From Viola odorata (lineage: Eukaryota > Streptophyta > Magnoliopsida > Malpighiales > Violaceae), in assembly GCA_963691705.1 (NCBI GenBank), contig OY829544.1, positions 1,557,501 to 1,621,500 of the forward strand: a stretch of DNA of 64,000 nt, in the 5' to 3' direction. Position numbers and translations under genes: made by a program. Shown here in pieces: positions 1 to 12,700 of the stretch (positions are counted from its first letter, which is position 1; each line of letters begins with the position of its first letter). The notes under the pieces were generated by a model. That model saw only the letters and a list, made by a program, of their open reading frames with translations, did not search any database and was not told the DNA's origin.

Positions 1-75
1 GGATATGTGCAGAAGATAACTGCTCGGAATAATATTGATGTTATGGAGGATTTGGATACTGAAAAGCCTCCTTGA
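1..75 (+). CDS. possible 3' end of an upstream gene (partial)
   Basis: Frame 1 is open from the window edge to a TGA at 73-75 and encodes 24 residues ending in DLDTEKPP. The short acidic tail could be the end of a plus-strand gene that starts outside the window. The family is not recognised and chance is possible. Confidence 0.3.
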   Translation, partial: GYVQKITARNNIDVMEDLDTEKPP

Positions 76-436
76 CACGAATCAAATTCTGACTTCTAGG
101 ATACCCTTCGTGATTAATTTGACAAAGTTATAGCTTTCCTACAATTGTCAACATTTCTTTGTTAACGATTTATAGAGAATGAAAGAGAAACTTCCTCGAA
201 AGGTAAAATTAGATAGGAGATGCCAGGACTTCATTGTAGCTTTTGGAAAGAATGTATTCTTTTATGATAGCTCTCTTATTTATGCAACCACAGCTTTGTT
301 CCTTGTTTACCTGGTTTATCACTTTAGAATCTTCTGACGCGTTTCCTTGCAAATTGTTCAAGGCATAATGGGTAACTTTTACTTTGTCCAAACTTTATAG
401 ATAGAGGAGAATAATCTTTCGGTGCATCCTAAACGA

Positions 437-444
437 TATATAAA
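437..444 (+). promoter_or_regulatory. TATA box of the calmodulin-like gene
   Basis: TATATAAA lies 85 bases before the ATG at 529, a normal plant spacing once a short 5' leader is allowed. No other element was identified between 76 and 436; a 60-codon reverse-strand ORF there has no recognisable product. Confidence 0.5.
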
Positions 445-528
445 ATCGTAAGCATTCTTCTTCATAAAGAGAAGCAAGGCCTTGCATCACTGTAGTTTCT
501 GCCTGCTGCAGAATAGGCTAGTTTTGAA

Positions 529-1086
529 ATGTCTAACATTAGCTTTCTTGAGTTCCAATACAAGCTATCACAAAACAGATATTTGAGGAAGCCATCGCGG
601 TTGTTCTCCTCCAGGAGCAGACAATCCTCTGGCTTACTGCCTATGTTCCAGCCAAATTTGAAAGAGTTGAGGCAGGTTTTTAACAAATTTGATGCCAACA
701 AAGATGGCAAGATTTCGCAGGAAGAGTACAAGGCCATGCTGAGAGCTCTGCGTCAGGGCAACAAGGCTGGAGAAGTGCAGAAGATATTCCAGATAGTTGA
801 TCTGGATGGGGATGGATTCATCGATTTCGAGGAATTCGTGGAAGCGCAGAAGAAGGGAGGAGGGATCAGGACAGCGGACATCGAGAGTGCGTTTCGGACA
901 TTTGATGCAAATGGGGATGGGAAGATAAGTGCAGAGGAAGTTATGGAAGTGTTGAGGCGGCTTGGTGAGAGGTGCAGCCTGGAGGATTGCCGGAGAATGG
1001 TGAGGGCAGTGGATATGGACGGTGATGGTATGGTTAATATGGATGAGTTTATGACCATGATGACAAAGTCTATGCAACAGGAATAA
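529..1086 (+). CDS. calmodulin-like calcium sensor (CML30-type), four EF-hands
   Basis: Single-exon protein of 185 residues. Four canonical EF-hand loops are visible at residues 55-66, 91-102, 126-137 and 162-173, each starting with Asp and ending with Glu at position 12 (the third and first read DANxDGKIS). All four keep the calcium ligands, so all should bind calcium. The first 45 residues form a basic, serine-rich extension beginning MSNISFLEFQYKLS, which I recall from the Arabidopsis CML30 type (At2g15680). In this family calcium binding exposes hydrophobic patches that engage target proteins; the targets here are unknown. There is a TATA box upstream and an AATAAA downstream. Start chosen because the N-terminal motif begins at this Met. 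The stop codon lies in a 21-bp tandem duplication. Confidence 0.93.
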   Translation: MSNISFLEFQYKLSQNRYLRKPSRLFSSRSRQSSGLLPMFQPNLKELRQVFNKFDANKDGKISQEEYKAMLRALRQGNKAGEVQKIFQIVDLDGDGFIDFEEFVEAQKKGGGIRTADIESAFRTFDANGDGKISAEEVMEVLRRLGERCSLEDCRRMVRAVDMDGDGMVNMDEFMTMMTKSMQQE

Positions 1087-1111
1087 TTAGCTATGCAACA
1101 GGAATAATTAG
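1070..1111 (+). repeat. perfect 21-bp tandem duplication across the CML stop codon
   Basis: Bases 1070-1090 and 1091-1111 are identical and begin ctatgcaacaggaataatta. The unit is seven codons long, so the second copy places another in-frame TAA behind the real stop. Confidence 0.95.
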
Positions 1112-1172
1112 CGTACCTTGCAGTGTTCTTTTATGTGGCTTGGAATCCTTAACTTATGTTATTGTACAAACC

Positions 1173-1178
1173 AATAAA
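1173..1178 (+). terminator. likely polyadenylation signal of the CML gene
   Basis: AATAAA about 87 bases after the stop codon, followed by T-rich sequence. Between here and 1477 there is only AT-rich spacer and the presumed leader of the RAD54 relic. Confidence 0.5.
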
Positions 1179-1477
1179 TAGGAAATTAGACTGGTTTCTT
1201 TGTATTTACTATTTACTATTCTTTTTTGCTTTTTTGCTTTCTTACTCTTTTACTATGGGTTTTGTCTTTGTTCTTCTTGCTTTCCTCCCTTATTATTGAA
1301 ACAAAATAATTAACAAATGAAATTCATGACCAAAAATTGACTTTAGCAACAATTAATATACTTAACAAATTACCATTTCGTCCCCCAAGAATGCCGCCAT
1401 TGTTAATTACCCGCCAAACCAATTTAAAAGGGGGCACCTTCACTACAAAGACTTCCCGAAAAGAAAAAATCCCTTCG

Positions 1478-3244
1478 ATGGAAGAAGACGAACAAGAAAA
1501 AGAATTTGAATCTCTTTCCTCGTCGTCGGACACCTCCGATTCCAGCGACGACTACATACTCGACGCCGATGAAGATGTTGACGGCGACATCGAGGATGTT
1601 AAGGAAGCTGAACCCCAGCAAGTGGCACCATCGCCGCCGTCCAATCACAGAGACGGAAAATCAAAATGTAGACGCTCTTTTAAGGTACTAAGCATCCCGA
1701 CATTAAATTTGGGTTTTTATTCCAGCATTTCCAAAAATTAGGGTTTTAAACAGTTTCAGTTTTGAGAAATTAAGCTGCAAAGTTGTGATTAATTACGATG
1801 TAACAGAGGGAATCTTGTGGTGAAAAGGCAGTCACTGTTACCGCGAGTGCTCTCAGTGACAGAAGGGGCAGCAATTTGTAGGAAGGCATTTAAGCTGCCG
1901 TGCCTGGATGGATCTAATAATGATGGGAACGAGCAGCTTAGTCGGCGTCTGTGGGCCCGCAAGCGGTTTGTTCCTCGGGGTTCTTCTTGGCCTATGCTGG
2001 TTGAAGTGACGAATAGGTTAACTGTGCCAAGTACAGTCGAGAAAGATGTGGTGGAGGAAGATGTGTCTCTGCCACCTGGGGTTGAACCTTTGGTGCTTAG
2101 GCAACCTGAAGAGAATGAGGACGGAGCTGGGGATTTGAAGCCAATTGCTGTTGATCCCTTGCTTGTTAGGTTTCTTCGACCCCATCAAAGGTTCATATAG
2201 TGTAGTGAAGTCTGAATTTAATACGTGAAGAGTGTGAGCTAAATCAGTTTCTTTTGCTTGCAGAGAAGGGGTTCAATTTATGTTTGAATGTGTTTCGGGA
2301 TTAAGTAGCAGTTCTGATATTAATGGGTGCATTTTGGCGGATGATATGGGGTAAATGCTCTTCTTTTTTTTTTAGATTAAGCTATGCATTTGTTGTTTGT
2401 ACTTTCCTCTCAGTGTTTTCTTTTCTCATTTCTTTTCAATTTTTCTGTTTTGGTTCTTGCTTTGGCTGTTTGGGAAAGACTTTGCAGTCAATTACATTGC
2501 TATATACTCTGCTTGTTCAAGTGTTTGATGGGAAGCCTATGGTTAAGAAGGCTATAATTGTCACCCCGACTAGTCTAGTAAGTAACTGGGAAGCTGAAAT
2601 AAAGAAGTGGGTCGGAGAAAGAGTGAAGCTTGTTGCTCTCTGCGAAAGCACCAGAGATGATGTTGTATCTGGAATTGATAGTTTCACTAGTCCCCGCAGC
2701 TCTTTGCAGGTATAGACTGTATTATCGATCTGGATTTTGTAGAAAGTGGTGCTAATTTTGTCTCTTTCTCATAGGTACTGATTGTTTCATGAGACATTTC
2801 GGATACATTCATCAAAATTTAGTCGTAGTGAGTCTTGTGATCTTCTAATCTGTGATGAGGCTCACTGGCTTAAAAATGACCAGACTATCACAAATCGGGT
2901 ATGCCATGCAGATTCTTGCCTTTGTCCTCATGTTCTTCGTCCTGGTAGTTTTAGTTTGTTCTTTTTTTTCTTCCCTAATATATTTGTGTTACTTTTCTCT
3001 GGGCTAGGCACTGACTTCTCTCCCCTGCATGCGTCGTATCTTGTTGTCTGGAACTCCAATGCAGGTATTTGGAGTGTGATATGTATAATATTTTTCCAAT
3101 ACGTCTATGTTGTCATAAACATTCCATGATTGCCTTCTGTTATTTTTTACTTGACAGAATGACCTTGAAGAGTTCTTTGCAATGGTTAACTTTACTAACC
3201 CTGGAATTTTGGGTGATGCTGCACATTTTCGTCGTTACTATGAG
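1478..3244 (+). pseudogene. RAD54: RAD54-like SWI2/SNF2 recombination helicase, 5' fragment, decayed
   Basis: Seven exon-like blocks (about 1478-1684, 1807-2190, 2264-2350, 2469-2709, 2775-2898, 3008-3064, 3158-3244) give a protein matching the first half of plant RAD54. They include the acidic serine-rich N-terminus, the block RFLRPHQR, motif I (LADDMG then LGKTLQS), ATP-site block IIVTPTSLVSNWEAE, DEAH box motif II, motif III (LLSGTPMQ) and a [12 protein letters not shown] block. RAD54 remodels chromatin and drives strand exchange with RAD51. The copy is broken. There is a reading-frame slip near 1663-1666 in exon 1. Two bases are missing near 2785-2788, where the family has VSYETF and the frame hits TGA. 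The acceptor before LGKT reads TG at 2467-2468 instead of AG. After 3244 no RAD54 exon follows, so the second helicase lobe is absent. Confidence 0.85.
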
Positions 3245-4941
3245 GTGAGTGGCATTGGCAATTAGATCATATTCCTGCTTGTAGCTGACATACTAATCAT
3301 CATTCGTGTATAATGTTCAACCCAAAAGGAGTTGCTAATCTAAAAGGAAAAAAAAAACAAAAATTGATCAAGAACTGTTTGAAACATGATTCCTGGTTTT
3401 GAATAGAAAATTTGTTCATCTTCTAATGACTAATGGGATGCTTTTAAGGATTATGATACAGTGCTAAGCTGCAAAACTTCAAAATGTAGACTCTTATTAC
3501 TGATTTCTTATTGTCAAATTGGATCAATTGGTACATGAATTAGTTGAAATCTTGATCACATGGTTTCAAAGCTTCAGCAGATAATATGACGAATTAGAGG
3601 CTAACATACATGGCATGTAACCCAATAAGTAAAGAACTGTTCTCCGTGATCTAAAATTAATTATAATTAAAATAGAGATTTTTTGAGTGAGTGAAGTGAG
3701 CTCACAGTTTAGATAGATTCCTTGTTAGATTAGGACAAAAACAATGTCAACAAGATGGGAGACCAATAGGGAGACGTGTCTGTCCTATTATACTAAGTTT
3801 CTCTCCACTGGACCAATGGAAGTGAGAGACTGTTTCTAAGAGGCATGTTTTCAATCTTTTATTACAATTGTATAATACGAATAAGCCATTTGTACAAAAT
3901 TCATTTGCTTAATCATTGGACATTTCCATTTGGATGAGGGATTATCCATGTGATCACCAACGTTAATACCCTAATTCATGGATCAAATGGAACCAAAACA
4001 AAAAAAGTCTTTCTTATTCTCTTCTTATAATCAATGGTCAAATATTAATCTATAAACTAATTATTTACTTTTCCCTATTTCTTTAAGTATCCTTTCTGCC
4101 TTTTCTTTCGAATTATTTTTATACATTATCAGATAAAGATCCACATGGGCCTTCAGGAATGGGTGGTAAAGATTTAGTTGGTAGTGGAGTCTGATGCATA
4201 AAGTACATGAATTGCAACTTAAGAAATCAGCACTCTTGAAAAGATGCAAAAAGTGCTTGAATTGTGTGAAAGTTCTCCAAAATTGGCTGGAGAAAATGAC
4301 TTTACAACTGGTGGATATGTCTAACCTTAATCCTTTGCTTGTTCCTTAATTTTTGAGTAATGGGTAGCTAATGCTCATTGTTTAACAATGAAGGAACTGT
4401 AACCTTTTCAAGTGCAATAATTGATGTAGTCAAGGAAATCTTTTGAGAAAAATTAGTGGTCAAATTGATCAGTCCACAGTCCTTTTAGAAAAAGGAAACT
4501 AGCATGCATGATTTGCCAACTATAGGCAGAATCTTAGGGTCAAGACTCCCAACAAGATGCATGGCCTTATCTGTTTTGTCAAGCATCACCTTATTTAACA
4601 ATAATAAGCAATATATTAGTCTTAAACTATCAATAATTGTGGGCATTTAATTTCAGACAGCTGCTTAATGAAATATTTTGGTGTAGAAAAGGTTGTTTAT
4701 CTTGACCTATTACCACAAACTGACAAATCTAAGTAACATGATGTATACTAAATTCTTGCATAAAACAAAGCTTACCACTATATAAATACAATATACAATT
4801 TTGGTACATTTCAGAATCCTATCTGGTTCGAATATAGAGTAGTCGGCTCTCAATAAAATGACCAAATATTACTATAAATACAAGCTCCTCCATGTGGATT
4901 TTAAACTCAAAGTGGGTAGGTTTGGTTTCGAGTGTTTGTTT
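3245..4941. other. spacer after the RAD54 relic
   Basis: AT-rich, with stop codons in all frames and no recognisable exons. I looked for the missing RAD54 exons (the block after YYE, then the second RecA lobe) and saw none. The last ~100 bases probably hold the leader of the next gene. Confidence 0.6.
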
Positions 4942-5530
4942 ATGGCATGCTTAAACATGTACAACAACGAGCACTCTGGCCATAATTACACTACCTCCAT
5001 GGATCCAAGAATTTCCTTCTCTAATGATTTTGCAGACACCCAACAAACTAAAAAGTATGAGAATGGGTATAGAGAAGCTCCAGTTTCTATGGATTTTGAA
5101 TTCTCTGGAGAAGGGTACAACATGATCCCTGCTGATGAGATCTTCTTCAAAGGGGTGATCCTTCCATTGAAGGATAATAGCAGCAGCAACCAGATGAGGA
5201 AGATGACTACTTTAAGAGAGGAATTGCTCGCTGACGATGATGAGTTTGATGATGATGCAATGTTGCCCAGTTTACCTAAAAGTTCTTCTGGCTGGTGGAA
5301 AGAGAAGTGGGGCCTGAAGAGGAATCCTGTTTTGCCTAGGAAAGAGGAGAGGCATGTTTTTGATTTTGAGGAGGAACTTGGTACTAAGAAAACAGAGGTG
5401 AGAATTGCTACAATTTTCCATTTTTCTTGTTTTGTTTTGAATTGATTGACATTTTCTAATTTGGTTTTTTTCTTTGGTGCAGGCAGTGTTTGCTGAAGAA
5501 GGGTTCAATTTTGGAGAGAGCCAAGTATGA
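4942..5530 (+). CDS. small plant-specific protein of unknown function (At3g19200-like)
   Basis: Two exons, 4942-5397 and 5483-5530, with a GTGAGA...GCAG intron, encode 167 residues. The start is placed at MACLNMYN rather than at an upstream in-frame Met (4858), because the extra segment lacks the family look and MxCLNM is the usual opening of related proteins as I recall them. Visible blocks are PRISFSNDF, the FEFS-containing region, a DEIFFKGVILPLK segment, an acidic stretch with repeated Asp, and a short W-rich/basic segment (SGWWKEKWGLKR). No membrane segment, signal peptide or catalytic motif is seen. It sits between RAD54 and ATG2, as At3g19200 does in Arabidopsis. Confidence 0.75.
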
Positions 5531-6705
5531 TGGAGAAAGACATGGACAGTTTCAAGGGAGGAATTCACTAATTTCTGCTAAAAGTAATGGATTGAAGTTG
5601 AGATTTTGATTTAACTTTAGATTCTTTTTCTGTTTATGGTTTCTTGTTTTTTCTTGTTATTTATCCCAACCAGGACTGTGACATTTTGGCTGTCTTGTTA
5701 TGTACAAATTGTTGACTAGAATTCTCATATCATGGCAAGTGCTTTATTCTTGATTTGCTGTGATAAGCAAACTAAATGATTTAGATTTATCCCTGCAACT
5801 TCGGCTCCCACTCTAGTGGCACCAAACCAATGCTGTGGTAGCCGGTGGAAACCGGAAGTTTCCGATCAGTCCTTGTAACTTGTAAAAGAAAAGTTGAGTC
5901 AACCCAATTTTGCAATGTTACAACTTACAAGAGAGTAGAACAACACAATATCTGATACAGATAGCGGTAATGGTAATTTAATGATTTTCAATCAAATTAT
6001 GTACAACAAATGGAAACGGAATCCACCGTAACTTTAGGCTACAAAGCTACCTGTAACGACGACTGTGCTTCTCTAGTATGAACAAGTAACCACCAAATAC
6101 GGATGGACTACGATTATGTTGTCCACCTCTACCAATCTCTATGCCTAAAAAAAGCTCACAACCAGCAATTTTACTATTTACAATGCATACAAAACTACTA
6201 CCATCTTAAGTTTTGTTAAGACGGAGAAAGAATCTGTTCGTGGACGCTTCCACTAACTGTTCATCTGCAACCAAAATACAAGAATAAGATTAATACTACT
6301 TCAGTACCTGAGGAACCAAGTATTTAAACTAAAAGAAGCCTAATTTTCACAAACATATCATTGCCCTCAAAGTAATAGGGTTCTTGTTTCTTAATGCAGC
6401 AGCTCAATGGTATTCATGTACGTTCCATTTTCAAGCCTAATAATCAACGGAAAATCCACACTTTTTTTCCCCCATTTTTTGTCATGCTTGGACCTTAGAA
6501 AGAAACCAAACACATTGCTTCCTATCAGCCTAGAAAAAGAATTGTTCATTATTACATCCTGTTATGGGGCTTTACGAAAGAGTAATTGTCTAAAGCAAGT
6601 TCCACTTACATGATACAACTGGATTACAAAGAGAGGTTGCTGATGATCCCTCCTCCCCCCTAGCAAAGAGGAAAGGAAGAATTCTTAGCTCTGTACATGT
6701 TTTAG
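5531..6705. other. convergent 3' region between the At3g19200-like gene and ATG2
   Basis: Two 3' ends face each other here. No gene, repeat family or RNA was recognised. Likely 3' UTRs plus spacer. Confidence 0.6.
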
Positions 6706-9700
6706 TCACTCGTATTCATGCTGCTGCGTGGGACCCATGTATTTCTCCATCGACTCTTTCTTGCGCTCAGGATCAAGGCTGCAAGTATACTCATCAATGT
6801 AAATATATAGGGATGCAGAGAATTACCGCTAACAAACTGAGAAAGAAGAGATCTTATTAAAGCTCAACAAACAATAGTAAATAGAACTGACCTATTTCTA
6901 AAACCAAGAAAAGTATAGTGAGCAGCACTTGCGCAAGCAGAAAGTGGTGCTATAGCAGCAGCAGGAACTGCCCTCACGGCAGTCGCCAATGCAGATCCTG
7001 CACTAGCTCCACGTTGGTACTTTTTCAATGGTGTTCGCACTAAAGCAGAAGCTGATTTTCCCAGGCCGTCACTAAGGCTCTCATATGCCTGTCAATTTTG
7101 AGAGCGCACAACCTCTTAGAAACAAGTAATATACACAACCATATAAACTTTACTCGCTAACACATGTGGATGGATATTGGTCCATTACGTGACAAATTTT
7201 GATCTCATCCTTAGTATGGTCCATAAGTCCCTTTACATAATTTAAGTGTTAACTATACAAAACATAAAAAGCAACCTGAGCAAGGCCAAAAAACAGGCCT
7301 ATTAGCATATTCACCTGTTGTATTCCTTGTTGAGCGTCTTTTGGTTGATTATACCTCACATTTGGTTTACTTTTGCCTTGTATTGACTGTGATACAGATG
7401 GAGGAATGCTGCTAAGCATATATTCAGCTTGCAGTAGAATTTCATGAGCTCCAGCTGCCAAATGAACACCAAGTCCTATAGCCTCAAGTGATATGCTTCT
7501 AAGAAACGCAATTGTACCTGCAATGAGAATTGCCTCTTATTATCACCAACAATAACTACTTTCATGGAGGTACATTCTTACGGGACCCATAAGTTATCAA
7601 CTTAAAAAGTCGAACTACTCAAAAAGAATATATTTCCATGGATAATTTGCATTAGACAAAGTTACATGTACGCCAAAAACAAAAGTTGTGATTGCACCAC
7701 TGAGCTAGATCTTCACCCATTAGAGCAGCATACCAGAGGTTTTATTTCTTAAAATAAAGACCAATGCAAACATGAGCAAAGCAATCGCCCACTATATACA
7801 AGTAAAATCTGGAGAGCCACCCAAAAACAAATAAAAATTGCTAAATATATTAAACTGAGAAATTACATTTTCTGGGCCACTAAGGCACTAACACTGTAAA
7901 AATCACTAAGGAATGGATCAGTAATAATATAACTCAATGCTGCATGATGAAGAAACCAAACTTTAAAGCTCGATGTTGAAAAAAAATTAAGATAATGGAG
8001 TATGAGTTACCTCTTTGCATTCCCTTTATTATTCTCTGATCTTTCCTGTAGCTCTCCACTGGTAAAGTAACAAACTTTGCAGCACCAGCCCCAACAGCAA
8101 CTAAGGACCGAATAGTAGGAAGGCCTCGCAATATTTTATGCATCTGATTGTAAGAGGGACATAAGTATCAAATAATAAACATGCTAAGGAAACCAATAAT
8201 CCTATATTTTCTAGATCCAATGGGGAAAGTTGATAAAACCTGATTATGGGAGACCTCCTCCAACCATTCTCCTCCAATTGTTTCACATACACTGCTCCAC
8301 CCGTAGACACCAACAGCGTGAACATGTTTGAGCTGCAGCTCAACCCCCTGCATAAAATTTATAGTTTTCAAAATACCCAATACACACATAAAATCTAGTA
8401 TATGGGGGGAAAAATCCCAGAACCAGGTCTCAATTTGGTAAACAGAAAGTTGAGAGGTTCTCACTCACCACAAAATAGTAAGGTTTAGAAGTGTAAATTT
8501 TGTAGGTAAAGTAACAAGCCTTAGCAAACCAAATGGAGAAATAGCAAGCCCAAATCTATACCAAGACAACATTTGATTTGTTTTGTATCAAAACAAAGAC
8601 TAAAGATGATGGTACAACTTAACTCCAACTACAGCCCATTATACTGTAATGCATTCTGATAGAAAAGCCGACCAAGTAAATTGTACAGAATTCAATGGAA
8701 AAAAGATCACCTTCCAGGGGACAAGGTTCACAAGTTCCACATACTTCCCACTTCTCAATGCTGCTAGATCAACATGATGGGGACTGTAGTCAACCCGAAG
8801 AAGAACAGGCCAGATATCGAACTTCTGAAATACACAGTAGCACAACAGAATTGTTTTTGAGAATTATATGACAATGTTTTAGAGTTAACTATATATGAAC
8901 CTGATTGACTGTTTATTTACTTGTGGAAGCAAACAAAGAAACTATTACTCTTAAAAATATTATGCACACCATCAGCTCCTTAACCAAGATGGTTTGGAAC
9001 TTCATACTTCTCCAAGTCTTTTGAGTAACAAAAAAGAACAACCCCAGAACTACAATGTAAGCTAACAAAACATGAACGACTCTATAACCTAACGTGAGAG
9101 TCGTCATTTCATGCTCCAAAGTAACCTACAGGTAAAATAACTAGGTCTTTTCAAACAAGTAAAATAACTAGGACTTCGATAAAACAAGAACCAAAATAAG
9201 CAACATTGTCCTACTTGGATAAACCCCAAGAAACCTAAGTGCTTGCCTGAAAAAATGGAAGTAAGGCCTCATCCGCAGTTATATGCCCTGCAATACTACT
9301 ACTCTTCATAGAAGATGGCTTTGAACCACCAGGGCTCTGAAGATCTAGTGATGGTTCGGTTGATGAACTTTTCGACCCAAAGAATCTAATAAGAAAATCA
9401 AGCTGGCTTTGATGAAGATGCAGTAGCATAGGAAGAAATGCTATGTGTAACCTGCAATGACAAATGTAGTAATCAAACCTCAGATAAAAGAAATCTGGTA
9501 GTTAATGATTAAATGAAGAGGAAGCCCAGAATAAAATACAACAAAGTTTACACCAAAAGGCCTTTACCACAACAAGGCAGAATAGAAAACTAGACTACCT
9601 TCAACAATCTAAAAATTGAACAAAAACATGAGGCATACCGGTACTCCTCGAGAGGGATATGAGGATCTGGTCTCACAGCTTCCAAGTCCAGCTTGAAAGC

Positions 9701-12700
9701 TTTTGAAGAGGATTCCCTCGGACGATCTTTCGAATTATAATATCCTAGTACCTTTCATTTTGAAAAGGAGAAACTATCAAATATTACTTATACAAAGACA
9801 GTAATCGAAAATAAGGAATTAGACAGAGTCCATATTTACCAGTTTCCATGGAGCAGCTTTGCTCTTGTCATAAAAGTAAAAATCCTGAACTGAGAGAGCG
9901 AGCTTAGATGCACATATTCCATCAATGGGGAAAAGGTCATATTGAAATTGGATCCCCGATAAAGCAAGCTCCAGACAACCAGTTGTATCTCTCCCATGAA
10001 TATTACCAGAAGGCTTATCAATCTTCCCATAGGAATGCCAATCAGACCCACTGTACATTCTCCAACTCACGTTAATGTTCTCAAAAAGTACACGTCCCGT
10101 GGCATTCCCAGAATTTATTGATTTTGGGGGGTCTATAGATGGAAGCTTATCTTCCAAAAACTGATTCATACCAGGTTCACCAAACATTCCAGGAATGTGG
10201 TTTTCATCAATACTCAGAGAGGCATCCCCATACCAACCACTATTTCCTCTTCCAATATCTACACCACCAAAACTTCCGGATCTCAGTTTAAGAGTCTCAG
10301 ATGATGACTGCCTGCCTATAGATAATTCTGATAAAGGGCGTAAATCGGACAAGCAGTAGCTTTCTATAAACTCTGGGAAGGAACCACTTTGTAGAAATGA
10401 AGTTTGATTAGTTTCCAGACCTACTGTGGGAACTGACCCTTCAAAAGATATAGCATCAGATAAAAGATCAGGAGTTTCTATACTTAAGCAAGGATCTCCA
10501 AGTAGGTTTTCATCAAGTAAAACATGAATTTGAGATTCGTTGGCATCAAACTGGCAGACCTGATTTCCATCCAAGTGAAAGGCGTCCTCACTTATCTCAT
10601 GCATCAAACCACCTACCTCAACTTCACTCTTTCTATCTAAGCTAGAAACACGTGCTTGAGAACTAGGCGAAAAAGAATCATCATTCCAACCCCTACTTTC
10701 ATCACTAAATTCATCTCTCTCTTGGGCCTGCTGAATGTTATTCCACCGATTCTGCAAGTGTACAACTGATTCCTCCAGGTCAGGGGCAAAAAGCTGTTGC
10801 AGTTGAGCAGCCAAGCGCATCAAACCATAAGTAGTGTCATAACAAGTTCCAACAAAAATGTGGGCTTTTGAACATTCTACCTCCCAGAGAAGGCCATTCT
10901 CACAGTTGGTTCTCAAAATTGCTTCGAGAAGCGCTTCTTGAGCAACTTTCACATAACCCATCTCTTGCAGATATTCCACACTATGTGCACCACCAAGATT
11001 ATCATCCACTGGACACAGAAGAAGCCCCAGATCTTGCACTCTAATTTTGTAATCACTATCTGGTGAATCTTCCACTGTTGAATTGGAAAGAGTCAGGGAA
11101 GACGCGGCTAATAGACAAGCAAAATATGGCTCATTGGTTTCCTCTTTGACATGTGAGGAAGTGGACTGAGAAGGAAGGTTTTGTATGGCTGTACTCCTCA
11201 AGTAAGGCTCATAGCTTAAGCCAACATCAACCAGCTTAAGAATGAAAGAAGATTTGTGAGCTAAACTCAAATTCTCCTTAGATAAACCATCAGCACTTTC
11301 TTTTTCAAGTTTAGAAGAGGGCAAAATGAAAAAGGAGGATATCACGTCCAACCAATCCAAGCGGCCGCCAGCAGCAATAATTGTATCACATGTGAGAGTA
11401 ATAGATGTGAAATCCTCAAAGCAAATTGGATCCCGGAAGTGTGCAATACCAGAACCAGCCAACCTGGAAGATAACGCATTTGAACCACCTCCATCGCCAC
11501 GCTTCCTTGCAGAGTTGCTACATGAAATCAGAACAATCTCATGGCCAGGAACCCCTGTGGTGGAACCCCATAATTTACCTTCTCCGTGGGCAAGCCAAAA
11601 GAAGTTGGCACCTCTAATACCCCCAATGTCTAAAACAGATAACATGTTGAACTTTCTAATTCTCAATCTCAAAGAGTGCCACGACCCAGGAAGCTCAGTC
11701 TGCAATGAACGTTTTATATCCTCCCTTACATCTGGTCTAACTAAAATTTCTACAGATTCACACTCAAGAAGGATTGTGGTTTGAGACACAGAGGATACTT
11801 CCACTGCACAGGCTGCATTGCATGCCGCTGACAATGCATTAATAATCTGATCGAACAGGTGGTGCAAATTACTGTACTGGGAACTGCTAAGATGAATAGT
11901 GACAGGAAAGAGATGAACATGCAAGAAAAATGAGGAGCTCAAAATCATCTCCCCTCGGGTCTGAGAATTGACGTCTTCTATATCTTCCACAGCAGTTACA
12001 GAGGCAAATTCATAACCTTTCACTTTGAATCGTTTTCTGTTCCCGGAATCCTCTGGAGTAACCAATGACTTGGCTTTCTCAGCTATCCAAGGACCAGTCA
12101 CTGGGCCCTCCTGCCAAATCATACTAACTGTTGACAGACCACCAGCATTGTTGCTGATGCAAAGAATCTTGTGGGCATCAAATTTATGCCTTGGCATGCC
12201 AGAGGAGCTCAAGCCAATGTCATGTTCACATGTTGGATTAACCAAGTAAAAATTCATATTGCCAGTGTTTAAAGTCAAAGCAGATGTGCCCCTTGAAGTA
12301 TGCCTTTTTGGTGGAGCGGCATCTGGCATTGCACTGGTGCCTTCTTTCCCCTTTTCTAAAGTTGATGGCGAAGAGAAATCAATTGCAATAAATTGATCCC
12401 AGGAAGAACAGCCTCCAACATCATTGCTGCTACCAAAAGGGAAGCACAGTATGACCCTCGCAGTGGGGAGTGATATATTACCAAGAAATTTCTCTTTTGA
12501 AGACAATGTTCCACCATCAGAATGCAAAACTTTCTTCATATTACCTGAAGATGATCCTTCCTTCTCCTTGCCAGATGCAAATCCATTACTCTCGCAATCA
12601 AATTCAACAGATTTCATAACATTCTTAAGAAGATCCAATATTGTACTTATTGACCAAAAGTTCACCCAGAGGACAAACGGTGGCAGTTTAAGTGAAAATA

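Noticed and set aside
209..391. 60-codon reverse ORF upstream of the EF-hand gene
   Set aside because: No similarity recognised and it overlaps the likely promoter.
634..1077. Reverse-strand ORFs of 147 and 101 codons
   Set aside because: Antisense shadow of the EF-hand gene.
4858..4941. Upstream start of the At3g19200-like gene
   Set aside because: The 28 extra residues lack conserved features; MACLNM at 4942 fits the family start better.
7249..7314. Extension [16 protein letters not shown] after the ATG2 block GIQQ
   Set aside because: It is intron readthrough: a GT donor follows GIQQ and the next exon [11 protein letters not shown] continues the known ATG2 sequence.
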